Positions 50,792 through 62,349 of a DNA stretch of 64,000 nt are shown here, piece by piece. The translations under genes were made by a program, and so were the position numbers. Location of the stretch: positions 997,001 to 1,061,000 of the forward strand of contig JAWQEG010000129.1 in assembly GCA_033782935.1 (NCBI GenBank), given 5' to 3'. Under the pieces are notes generated by a model, which searched no databases, was not told the origin of the DNA, and saw nothing but the letters and a program-made list of their open reading frames with translations. Source of the DNA: Petrolisthes cinctipes. Its lineage: Eukaryota > Arthropoda > Malacostraca > Decapoda > Porcellanidae. Position 1 is the stretch's first letter, and the number at the start of each line of letters is the position of its first letter.

Positions 50792-53700
50792 ACATGCTAA
50801 AAATCGATATTTTAAGTGTCCAAAGTCGATATGTGCATGCATCATCTGTACCCGTTTATATCTCAAATTCAGGCTCAAAACATCCGAAAATTCGATATTT
50901 TGGGGTCCCAGAAGTAATCTGTACATGCTTACTTAGTGCTAGAAAATTTTCAAAATATAGGCCCAAAACATGCTAAAAATCGATATTTTAGGTGCCCAAA
51001 GTCGATATCTCAAATTCAGGCCCAACACACCCGAAAATTCGATATTTTGGGGTCCCAGAAGCGAACTGTACATGCCTACTCCGTGTTAGAGTATTTTTAA
51101 AATACGGGCTCAAAACATACTGAAAATCGATCTTTTAGGTGCCCAAAAGTCGATATGTGCATGCATCTTCTGTACCCGTTTATATCCCAAATTCAACCTC
51201 AAAACACCCGAAAATTCGATACTTTTGGGTCCCAGAAGCGATCTGTACATGCCTACTCAGTGCTAGAATTTTTTCATAATATAGTCTCAAAACATGCTAA
51301 AAATCGATATATTAAGTGTCCAAAGTCGATATGTGCATGCATCATCTGTACCCGTTTATATCTCAAATTCTGGCTCAAAACACACGAAAACTCGATATTT
51401 TGGGGTCCCAGAAGCGATCTGTACAGTGCTAGAATATTTTCAAAATATAGGCCCAAAACATGTTAAAAATCGATATTTTAGGTGCCCAAAGTCGATATCT
51501 CAAATTCAGGCCCAAAACACCCAAAAATTCGATATTTTGGGGTCCCAGAAGCGATCTGTACATGCCTACTCCGTGTTGGAGTATTTTCAATATACAGGCC
51601 CAAAAATACTGAAAATCGATCTTTTAGGTGCCCAAAAGTCGATATGTGAATGCATCTTCTGAACCCGTTTATATCTCAAATTCAGGCTCAAAACACCCGA
51701 AAATTCTATATTTTGGGGTCCCAGAAGTGATCTGTACATGCCTACTTAGTGCTAGAATTTTTTCAAAATATAGGCCCAAAACATGCTAAAAATCGATATT
51801 TTAGGTGCCCAAAGTCGATATCTCAAATTCAGGCCCAAAACACCCGAAAGTTCGATATTTTGGGGTCCCAGAAGCGAACTGTACATGCCTACTCCGTGTT
51901 AGAGTATTTTCAAAATACAGGCCCAAAACATACTGAAAATCGATCTTTTAGGTGCCCAAAAGTCGATATGTGCATGCATCTTCTGTACCCGTTTATATCC
52001 CAAATTCAACCTCAAAACACCCGAAAATTCGATACTTTTGGGTCCTAGAAGCGATCTGTACATGCCTACTCAGTGCTAGAAATTTTTCAAAATATAGGAT
52101 CAAAACATGCTAAAAATCGATATTTTAAGTGTCCAAAGTCGATATGTGCATGCATCATCTGTACCCGTTTATATCTCAAATTCAGGCTCAAAACACCCGA
52201 AAATTCGATATTTTGGGGTCCCAGAAGCGATCTGTACTGTGCTAGAATATTTTCAAAATATAGGCTCAAAACATGCTAAAAATCGATATTTTATGTGCCC
52301 AAAGTCGATATCTCAAATTCAGGCCCAAAACACCCAAAAATTTGATATTTTGGGGTCCTAGAAGCGATCTGTACATGCCTACTCCGTGTTAGAGTATTTT
52401 CAATATCCAGGCCCAAAACATACTGAAAATCGATCTTTTAGGTGCCCAAAAGTCGATATGTGCATGCATCTTCTGTACCCGTTTATAATTCAAATTCAGG
52501 CTAAAAACACCCGAAAATTCGATATTTTGGGGTCCCAGAAGTGATCTATACATGCCTACTTGGTGCTAGAATATTTTCAAAATATAGGCCCAAAACATGC
52601 TAAAAACCGATATTTTAGGTACCCAAAGTCGATATCTCAATTCAGGCCCAAAACACCCGAAAATTCGATATTTTGGGGTCCCAGAAGCGAACTGTACATG
52701 CCTATTCATTGTTAGAGTATTTTCAAATACAGGCACAAAACATACTGAAAATCGATCTTTTAGGTGCCCAAAAGACGATATGTGCATGCATCTTTTGTAC
52801 CCGTTTATATCTCAAATTCAGGCTCCAAACACCGGAAATTTCGATATTTTGGGGTCCCAGAAGCGATCTGTACTTCTCTACTCCTAGTTAGAATGTTTTC
52901 AAGATACAGACCCAAAACATGCTCAAAATCGATATTTTAGGTGCCCAAAAGTCGATATGTGCATGCATCTTCTGTATCCGTTTATATCTCAAATTGAGAC
53001 TCAAAGCACCCGAAAATTCGATTGTTTTGGGCCCCAGAAGCGATTTGTAAATGCCTACTCAGTGCTACAATTTTTTCAAATTATAGGTTCAAAACATGCT
53101 AAAAATCGATATTTTAAGTGTCCAAAGTCGATATGTGCATGCATCATCTGTACCCGTTTATATCTCAAATTCAGGCTCAAAACACCCGAAAATTCGATAT
53201 TTTGGGTCCCAAAAGAGATCTGTACATGCCTAATCAGTGCTAGAATGTTTTCAAAATATAGGCTCAAAACATGCTAAAAATCGATATTTTTAGTGTCAAT
53301 AGTCGATATGTGCATGCATCATCTGTACCCGTTTATATCTCAAATTCAGGCTCAAAACACCCGAAAATTCGATATTTTGGGGTCCCAGAAGTGAACTGAA
53401 GGTGTATACTCCGTGTTAGAGTATTTTCAAAATACAGGCCCAAAATATACTGAAAATCGATCCTTTAGGTGCCCAAAAGTCGATATGTGCATGCATCTTC
53501 TGTACTCGTTTATATCTCAAATTCAGGCTCAAAACACACGAAAATTCGATATTTTGGGGTCCCAGAAGTAACCTGTACATGCCTACTTAGTGCTAGAATA
53601 TTTTCAAAATATAGGCCCAAAACATGCTAAAAATCGATATTTTAGGTGCCCAAAGTCGATATCTCAAATTCAGGCCCAAAACACCCGAAAATTCGATATT

Positions 53701-54121
53701 TTAGGGTCCCAGAAGCGAACTGTACATGCCTACTCCGTGTTAGAGTATTTTCAAGATACAGGCCCAAAACATACTGAAAATCGATCTTTTAGGTGCCCAA
53801 AAGTCGATATGTGCATGCATCTTCTGTACCCATTTATATCCCAAATTCTACCTCAAAACACCCGAAAATTCGATATTTTTGGGTCCCAGAAGCGATCTGT
53901 AAATGCCTACTCAGTGCAACAATTTTTTCAAAATATAGGTTCAAAACACGCTTAAAATCGATATTTTAAGTGTCCAAAGTCGATATGTGCATGCATCATC
54001 TGTACCCGTTTATATCTCAAATTCAGGCTTAAAACACCCGAAAATTCGATATTTTTGGGTCCCAGAAGTGATTTGTACATGCCTACACAGTGCTAAAATG
54101 TTTTCAAAATATAGGCTCAAA
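50792..54121 (+). repeat. Domain 4 HOR, 3,330 bp, copy 2
   Basis: This copy shares all the characteristic variants of copy 1. Private changes include ACTTCTCTACTCC near 52872, TCTGTATCCG near 52972, TTCTACCTCAAAAC near 53846 and AACACGCTTAAAATCG near 53945. Confidence 0.9.
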
Positions 54122-55400
54122 ACATGCTAAAAATCGATATTTTAAGTGTCCAAAGTCGATATGTGCATGCATCATCTGTACCCGTTTATATCTCAAATTC
54201 AGGCTCAAAACACCCGAAAATTCGATATTTTGGCGTCCCAGAAGTAATCTGTACATGCTTACTTAGTGCTAGAATATTTTCAAAATATAGGCCCAAAACA
54301 TGCTAAAAATCGATCTTTTAGGTGCCCAAAAGTCGATATGTGCATGCATCTTCTGTACCCGTTTATATCCCAAATTCAACCTCAAAACACCCGAAAATTC
54401 GATACTTTTGGGTCCCAGAAGCGATCTGTACATGCCTACTCAGTGCTAGAATGTTTTCATAATATAGGCTCAAAACATGCTAAAAATCGATATATTAAGT
54501 GTCCAAAGTCGATATGTGCATGCATTATCTGTACCCGTTTATATCTCAAATTCAGGCTCAAAACACACGAAAACTCGATATTTTGGGGTCCCAGAAGCGA
54601 TCTGTACGGTGCTAGAATATTTTCAAAATATAGGCCCAAAACATGCTAAAAATCGATATTTTAGGTGCCCAAAGTCGATATTTCAAATTCAGGCCCAAAA
54701 CACCCAAAAATTCGATATTTTGGGGTCCCAGAAGCGATCTGTACATGCCTACTCCGTGTTGGAGTATTTTCAATATACAGGCCCAAAAATACTGAAAATC
54801 GATCTTTTAGGTGCCCAAAAGACGATATGTGAATGCATCTTCTGAACCCGTTTATATCTCAAATTCAGGCTCAAAACACCCGAAAATTCGATATTTTGGC
54901 GTCCCAGAAGTGATCTGTACATGCCTACTTAGTGCTAGAATTTTTTCAAAATATCGGCCCAAAACATGCTAAAAATCGATATTTTAGGTGCCCAAAGTCG
55001 ATATCTCAAATTCAGGCCCAAAACACCCGAAAGTTCGATATTTTGGGGTCCCAGAAGCGAACTGTACATGCCTACTACGTGTTAGAGTATTTTCAAGATA
55101 CAGGCCCAAAACATACTGAAAATCGATCTTTTAGGTGCCCAAAAGTCGATATGTGCATGCATCTTCTGTACCCGTTTATATCCCAAATTCAACCTCAAAA
55201 CACCCGAAAATTCGATACTTTTGGGTCCCAGAAGCGATCTGTACATGCCTACTCAGTGCTAGAATTTTTTCAAAATATAGGCTCAAAACATGCTAAAAAT
55301 CGATATTTTACGTGTCCAAAGTCGATATGTGCGTGCATCATCTGTACCCGTTTATATCTCAAATTCAGGCTCAAAAAACCCGAAAATTCGATATTTTTGG
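54122..55400 (+). repeat. Domain 4 HOR, partial copy 3
   Basis: The sequence follows copy 2 at an offset of 3,330 bp and then 3,183 bp. About 147 bp, one short unit, is missing near 54290-54320, where ACATGCTAAAAATCGATC is a hybrid of two monomer types. It still has the CGATATATTAAG and CCAAAAATACTG variants. It leaves the pattern near 55320-55400 (GTGCGTGCATC, AAAAAACCCG), so the right limit is approximate. Confidence 0.8.
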
Positions 55401-57238
55401 GTCCCAGAAGCGATCTGTACATGCCTACTCAGTGCTAGAATATTTTCAAAATATAGGCCCAAAACATGCTAAAAATCGATATTTTAGGTGCACAAAGTCG
55501 ATATATCAAATTCAGGCCCAAAACACCCGAAAATTCGATATTTTGGGGTCCCAGAAGCGAACTGTAGGTGTATACTCCGTGTTAGAGTATTTTCAAAATA
55601 CAGGCCCAAAACATACTGAAAATCGATCTTTTAGGTTCCCAAAAGTCGATATGTGCATGCATCTTCTGTACCCGTTTATATCCCAAATTCAACCTCAAAA
55701 CACCCGAACATTCGATATTTTTGGGCCCCAGAAGCGATCTGTAAATGCCTACTCAGTGCTACATTTTTTTCAAAATATAGGTTCAAAACATGCTAAAAAT
55801 CGATATTTTAAGTGTCCAAAGTCGATATGTGCATGCATCATCTGTACCCGTTTATATCTCAAATTCAGGCTCAAAACACCCGAAAAATCGATATTTTGGG
55901 GTCCCAGAAGTGATCTGTACATGCCTAATCAGTGCTAGAATGTTTTCAAAATATAGGCTCAAAACTTGCTAAAAATCGATATTTTAAGTGTCCATAGTCG
56001 ATATGTGCATGCATCATCTGTACCCGTTTATATCTCAAATTCAGTCTCAAAACACCCGAAAATTCGATATTTTGGGGTCCCAGAAGTAATCTGTACATGC
56101 TTACTTAGTGCTAGAATATTTTCAAAATATAGACCCAAAACATGCTAAAAATCGATATTTTAGGTGCTCAAAGTCGATATCTCAAATTCAGGCCCAAAAC
56201 ACCCGAAAATTCGATATTTTGGGCTCCTAGAAGCGAACTGTACATGCCTACTCCGTGTTAGAGTATTTTCAAAATACAGGCCCAAAACATACTGAAAATC
56301 GATCTTTTAGGTGCCCAAAAGTCGATATGTGCATTCATCTTCTGTACCCGTTTATATCCCAAATTCAACCTCAAAACACCCGAAAATTCGATACTTTCAG
56401 TTCCCAAAAGCGATCTGTACATGCATACTCAGTGCTAGAATTTTTTCAAAATATAGGCTCAAAACATGCTAAAAATCGATATTTTAAGTGTCCAAAGTCG
56501 ATATGTGCATGCATCATCTGTACCCGTTTATATCTCAAATTCAGGCTCAAAACACCCGAAAATTCGATATTTTGGGGTCCCAGAAGCGATCTGTACAGTG
56601 CTAGAATATTTTCAAAATAATAGCCCAAAACATGCTAAAAATCGATATTTTAGGTGCCCAAAGTCGATATCTCAAAATCAGGCCCAAAACACCCGAAAAT
56701 TCGATATTTTTTGGCCCCAGAAGCGATCTGTAAATGCCTAATCAGTGATACATTTTTTTCAAAATATAGGTTCAAAACATGTTAAAAATCGATATTTTAA
56801 GTGTCCAAAGTCGATATGTGCATGCATCATCTGTACCCGTTTATATCTCAAATTCAGGCTCAAAACACCCGAAAATTCGATATTTTGGGGTCCCAGAAGT
56901 GATCTGTACATGCCTAATCAGTGCTAGAATGTTTTCAAAATATAGGCTCAAAACTTGCTAAAAATCGATATTTTAAGTGTCCATAGTCGATATGTGCATG
57001 CATCATCTGTACCCGTTTATATCTCAAATTCAGGCTCAAAACACCCGAAAATTCGATATTTTGGGGTCCCAGAAGTGATCTGTACATGAATACTCAGTGC
57101 CAGAATATTTTCAAAATATAGGCTCAAAACATGCTAAAAATCGATATTTTAGGTGCCCAAAGTCGATATCTCAAAATCAGGCCCAAAACACCCAAAAATT
57201 CGATATTTTGGGGTCCCAGAAGCGAACTGTAGGTGTAT
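55401..57238 (+). repeat. Domain 5, mixed satellite units
   Basis: Only satellite units are present, without a clean long HOR. A stretch around 55700-56070 reappears around 56690-57060 at an offset of 989 bp, sharing CTACATTTTTTTC or ATACATTTTTTTC, GGTTCAAAACATG and AAAACTTGCTAAAAATCG. Variants seen nowhere else include GATACTTTCAGTTCCC near 56391 and AAAATAATAGCCC near 56614. Confidence 0.8.
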
Positions 57239-58386
57239 ACTCCGTGTTAGAGTATTTTCAAAATACAGGCCCAAAACATACTGAAAATCGATCTTTTAGG
57301 TGCCCAAAAGACGATATGTCCATGCATCTTCTGTACCCGTTTATATCCCAAATTCAACCTCAAAACACCCGAAAATTCGATATTTTTGGGCCCCAGAAGC
57401 GATCTGTAAATGCCTACTCAGTGCTACATTTTTTTCAAAATATAGGTTCAAAACATGCTAAAAATCGATATTTTAAGTGTCCAAAGTCGATATGTGCATG
57501 CATCATCTGTACCCGTTTATATCTCAAATTCAGGCTCAAAACACCCGAAAATTCGATATTTTGGGGTCCCAGAAGTAATCTGTACATGCTTACTTAGTGC
57601 TAGAATATTTTCAAAATATAGGCCCAAAACATGCTAAAAATCGATATTTTAGGTGCCCAAAGTCGATATCTCAAATTCAGGCCCAAAACACCCAAAAATT
57701 CGATATTTTGGGGTTCCAGAAGCGATCTGTACATACCTACTCCGTGTTAGAGTATTTTCAATATACAGGCCCAAAACATACTGAAAATCGATCTTTTAGG
57801 TGCCCAAAAGTCGATAGGTGCATGCATCTTCTGTACCCGTTTATATCTCAAATTCAGGCTCAAAACACCCGAAAATTCGATATTTTGGGGTCCCAGAAGT
57901 GATCTGTACATGAATACTCAGTGCTAGAATATTTTCAAAATATAGGCTCAAAACATGCTAAAAATCGATATTTTAGGTGCCCAAAGTCGATATCTCAAAT
58001 TCAGGCCCAAAACACCCGAAAATTCGATATTTTGGGGTCCCAAAAGGGAACTGTACATGCCTACTCCGTGTTAGAGTATTTTCAAAATACAGGCCCAAAA
58101 CATACTGAAAATCGATCTTTTAGGTGCCCAAAAGTCGATATGTGCATGCATCTTCTGTACCCGTTTATATTTCAAATTCAGGCTGAAAACACCCGAAAAT
58201 TCGATATTTTGGGGTCCCAGAAGCGATCTGTACATGCCTACTTAGTGCTAGAATATTTTCAAAATATAGGCCCAAAACATGCTATAAATCGATATTTTAG
58301 GTGCCCAAAGTCGATATCTCAAATTCAAGCCCAAAACACCCGAAAATTCGATATTTTGGGGTCCCAGAAGCGAACTGTACATGCCT
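57239..58386 (+). repeat. 1,148-bp tandem pair, copy 1
   Basis: It matches the following 1,148 bp at a constant offset (57455/58603, 57597/58745, 57921/59069). Shared markers are CGATATGTCCATGCATC, GGTTCCAGAAGCG with ACATACCTAC, ACATGAATACTCAG and ATGCTATAAATCG. Its start is set by CTCCGTGTTAG, before which the copies differ (GTAGGTGTATACTCC against GTACATGCCTACTCC). Confidence 0.88.
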
Positions 58387-59534
58387 ACTCCGTGTTAGAG
58401 TATTTTCAAAATACAGGCCCAAAACATACTGAAAATCGATCTTTTAGGTGCCCAAAAGTCGATATGTCCATGCATCTTCTGTACCCGTTTATATCCCAAA
58501 TTCAACCTCAAAACACCCGAAAATTCGATATTTTTGGGCCCCAGAAGCGATCTGTAAATGCCTACTCAGTGCTACATTTTTTTCAAAATATAGGTTCAAA
58601 ACATGCTAAAAATCGATATTTTAAGTGTCCAAAGTCGATATGTGCATGCATCATCTGTACCCGTTTATATCTCAAATTCAGGCTCAAAACACCCGAAAAT
58701 TCGATATTTTGGGGTCCCAGAAGTAATCTGTACATGCTTACTTAGTGCTAGAATATTTTCAAAATATAGGCCCAAAACATGCTAAAAATCGATATTTTAG
58801 GTGCCCAAAGTCGATATCTCAAATTCAGGCCCAAAACACCCAAAAATTCGATATTTTGGGGTTCCAGAAGCGATCTGTACATACCTACTCCGTGTTAGAG
58901 TATTTTCAATATACAGGCCCAAAACATACTGAAAATCGATCTTTTAGGTGCCCAAAAGTCGATAGGTGCATGCATCTTCTGTACCCGTTTATATCTCAAA
59001 TTCAGGCTCAAAACACCCGAAAATTCGATATTTTGGGGTCCCAGAAGTGATCTGTACATGAATACTCAGTGCTAGAATATTTTCAAAATATAGGCTCAAA
59101 ACATGCTAAAAATCGATATTTTAGGTGCCCAAAGTCGATATCTCAAATTCAGGCCCAAAACACCCGAAAATTCGATATTTTGGGGTCCCAGAAGGGAACT
59201 GTACATGCCTACTCCGTGTTAGAGTATTTTCAAAATACAGGCCCAAAACATACTGAAAATCGATCTTTTAGGTGCCCAAAAGTCGATATGTGCATGCATC
59301 TTCTGTACCCGTTTATATTTCAAATTCAGGCTCAAAACACCCGAAAATTCGATATTTTGGGGTCCCAGAAGCGATCTGTACATGCCTACTTAGTGCTAGA
59401 ATATTTTCAAAATATAGGCCCAAAACATGCTATAAATCGATATTTTAGGTGCCCAAAGTCGATATCTCAAATTCAAGCCCAAAACACCCGAACATTCGAT
59501 ATTTTGGGGTCCCAGAAGCGAACTGTACATGCCT
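58387..59534 (+). repeat. 1,148-bp tandem pair, copy 2
   Basis: This is the partner of 57239-58386. Differences include CCAGAAGGG against CCAAAAGGG near 59190/58042, GGCTCAAAAC against GGCTGAAAAC near 59329/58181, and GAACATTCG against GAAAATTCG near 59490/58342. Confidence 0.88.
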
Positions 59535-59640
59535 ACTCCGTGTTAGAGTATTTTCAAAATACAGGCCCAAAACATACTGAAAATCGATCTTTTAGGTGCC
59601 CAAAAGTCGATATGTGCATGCATCTTCTGTACCCGTTTAT

Positions 59641-59770
59641 ATCTCAAATTTAGGCTCCAAACACCAGAAAAATCGATATTTTGGGGTCCCAGAAGCGATC
59701 TGTACATGCCTACTCGGATGTAGGCCCAAAACATGCTGAAAATCGATATTTTAGGTGCCCAAAGTCAACA
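59641..59770 (+). repeat. Unit with shortened half A
   Basis: The A half reads CTACTCGGATGTAGGCCC where standard units have CTCAGTGCTAGAATATTTTC and then AAAATATAGGCCC, a net loss of about 18 bp. The same truncation recurs near 62411 and 63541 with GGATGCAGGCCC. It is confined to domain 6. Confidence 0.82.
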
Positions 59771-62349
59771 TGTTTATGCATCTTCTGCACTCGTTTATAT
59801 CTCAAACTCAACCTCAAAGCACCCGAAATTTCAATAATTTTGGGTCCCAGAAGCGATCTGTACATCCCTACTCCTAGTTAGAATGTTTTCAGGATACAGA
59901 CCCAAAACATGCTCAAAATTGATATTTTAGGTGCCCAAAAGTCGATATGTGCATACATCTTCCGTACCCGTTTATATCTGAAATTCAGGCTCAAAACACC
60001 CTAAAATTCGATATTTTTGGGTCCCAGAAGCGATCTGTACATGCCTACTCAGTGCTAGAATATTTTCAAAATATAGGCTCAAAAATGCTAAAAATCGATA
60101 TTTTAGGTGCCCAAAGTCGATATCTCAAATTCAGGCCCAAAACCTCCAAAAATTCGATATTTAGGGGTCCCAGAAGCGAACTGTAAGTGTATACTCCGTG
60201 TTAGAGTATTTTCAAAATACAGGCCCAAAACATACTGAAAATCGATCTTTTAGGTGCCCAAAAGTCGATATGTGCATGCTTCTTCTGTACCCGTTTATAT
60301 CTCAAATTCAGGCTCAAAACACCCGAAAATTCGATATTTTTGGGTCCCAGAAGTGATCTGTACATGCCTACTCAGTGCTATAATGTTTTCAAAATATAGG
60401 CTCAAAACATGCTAAAAATCGATATTTTAAGTGTCCAAACTCGATATGTGCATGCATCATCTGTACCCGTTTATATCTCAAATTCAGGCTCAAAACACCC
60501 GAAAATTCGATATTTTGGGGTCCCAAAAGTAATCTGTACATGCTTACTTAGTGCTAGAATATTTTCAAAATATATGCATCTTCCGTACCCGTTTATATCT
60601 CAAATTCAGGCTCAAAACACCCGAAAATTCGATATTTTTGGGTCCCAGAAGCGATCTGTACATGCCTACTCAGTGCTAGAATATTTTCAAAATATAGGCC
60701 CAAAAATGCTAAAAATCAATATTTTAGGTGCCCAAAGTCGATATCTCAAATTCAGGCCCAAAACCTCCAAAAATTCGATATTTTGGGGTTACATAATCAA
60801 ACTGTAAGTGTATACTCCGTGTTAGAGTATTTTCAAAATACAGGCCCAAAACATACTGAAAATCGATCTTTTAGGTGCCCAAAAGTCGATTTGTGCATGC
60901 TTCTTCTGTACCCGTTTATATCTCAAATTCAGGCTCAAAACACCCGAAAATTCGATATTTTGGGGTCCCAGAAGTGATCTGTACATGCTTACTTAGTGCT
61001 AGAATATTTTCCAAATATAGGCCCAAAACATGCTAAAAATCGATATTTTTAGGTGCCCAAAGTCGATATCCCAAATTCAGGCCCAAAACACCCGAAAATT
61101 CTATATTTTGGGGTCCCAAAAGCGAACTGTACATGCCTACTCCGTGTTAGAGTATTTTCAAAATACAGGCCCAAAACATACTGAAAATCGGTCTTTTAGG
61201 TGCCCAATAGTCAATATGTGCATGCATCTTCTGTACCCGTTTATATCCCAAATTCAACCTCAAAACACCCGAAAATTCGATATTTTTGGGTCCCAAAAGC
61301 AATCTGTAAATGCCTACTCAGTGCTACAATTTTTTCAAAACATATTCTCAAAACATGCTAAAAATCGATATTTTAAGTGTCCAAAGTCGATATGTGCATG
61401 CATCATCTGTACCCGTTTATATCTCAAATTCAGGCTGAAAACACCCGAAAATTCGATATTTTGGGGTCCCAGAAGTGATCTGTACATGCCTACTCAGTGC
61501 TAGGATGTTTTCAAAATATAGGCTCAAAAAATGCTAAAAATCGATATTTTAAGTGTCCAAACTCGATATGTGCATGCATCATCTGTACCCGTTTATATAT
61601 CAAATTCAGGCTCAAAACACCTGAAAATTCGATATTTTGGGGTCCCAGAAGTAATCTGTACATGCTTACTTAGTGCTAGAATATTTTCAAAATATATGCA
61701 TCTTCTGTACCCGTTTATATCTCAAATTCAACCTCAAAACACCCGAAAATTCGATATTTTTGGGTCTCAGAAGCGATCTGTACATGCCTACTCAGTGCTA
61801 GAATTTTTTCAAAATATATACTCAAAACATGCTAAAAATCGATATTTTAAGTGTCCAAACTCGATATGTGCATGCATCATCTGTACCCGTTTATATCTCA
61901 AATTCAGGCTCAAAACACCCGAAAATTCGATATTTTGGGGTCCCAAAAGTAATCTGTACATGCTTACTTAGTGCTAGAATATTTTCAAAATATATGCATC
62001 TTCTTTACCCGTTTATATCTCAAATTCAACCTCAAAATACCAGAAAATCCGATATTTTTGGGTCCCAGAAGCGATCTGTACATGCCTACTCAGTGCTAGA
62101 ATTTTTTCAAAATATATACTCAAAACATGCTGAAAATCGATATTTTAGGTGCCCAAAGTCGATATCTCAATTGAGGCCCAAAATACCCGAAAATTCGATA
62201 TTTTGGCGTCCCAGAAGCGAACTGTACATGCCTACTCCGTGTTAGAGTATTTTCAAAATATAGGCCCAAAACATACTGAAAATCAATCTTTTAGGTGCCC
62301 AAAAGTCGATATGTGCATGCATCTTCTGTACCCGTTTATATCTCAAATT
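59651..62349 (+). repeat. Domain 6 HOR, 2,699 bp, copy 1
   Basis: It matches the region from 62350 at +2,699 bp (59947/62646, 60409/63108). It contains the most diverged units of the window: a shortened A half (TACTCGGATGTAGGCCC), a B half with CAACATGTTTATGCATC, CTCAAACTCAACCTCAAAGC, and units fused at AAATATATGCATC. Two blocks of 298 bp (61531/61829) lie in tandem inside. Confidence 0.83.
60555..60600 (+). repeat. Fusion junction of a 122-bp truncated unit
   Basis: TTTTCAAAATATA runs directly into TGCATCTTCCG. This drops the second-half start (CCCAAAACATGCTAAAAATC and following), about 55 bp, at an ATAT/TGCATG match. The identical junction occurs near 61693, 61991 and 63270. Full and truncated units together form the 298-bp (176 + 122) period near 61531-62130. 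Confidence 0.83.
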
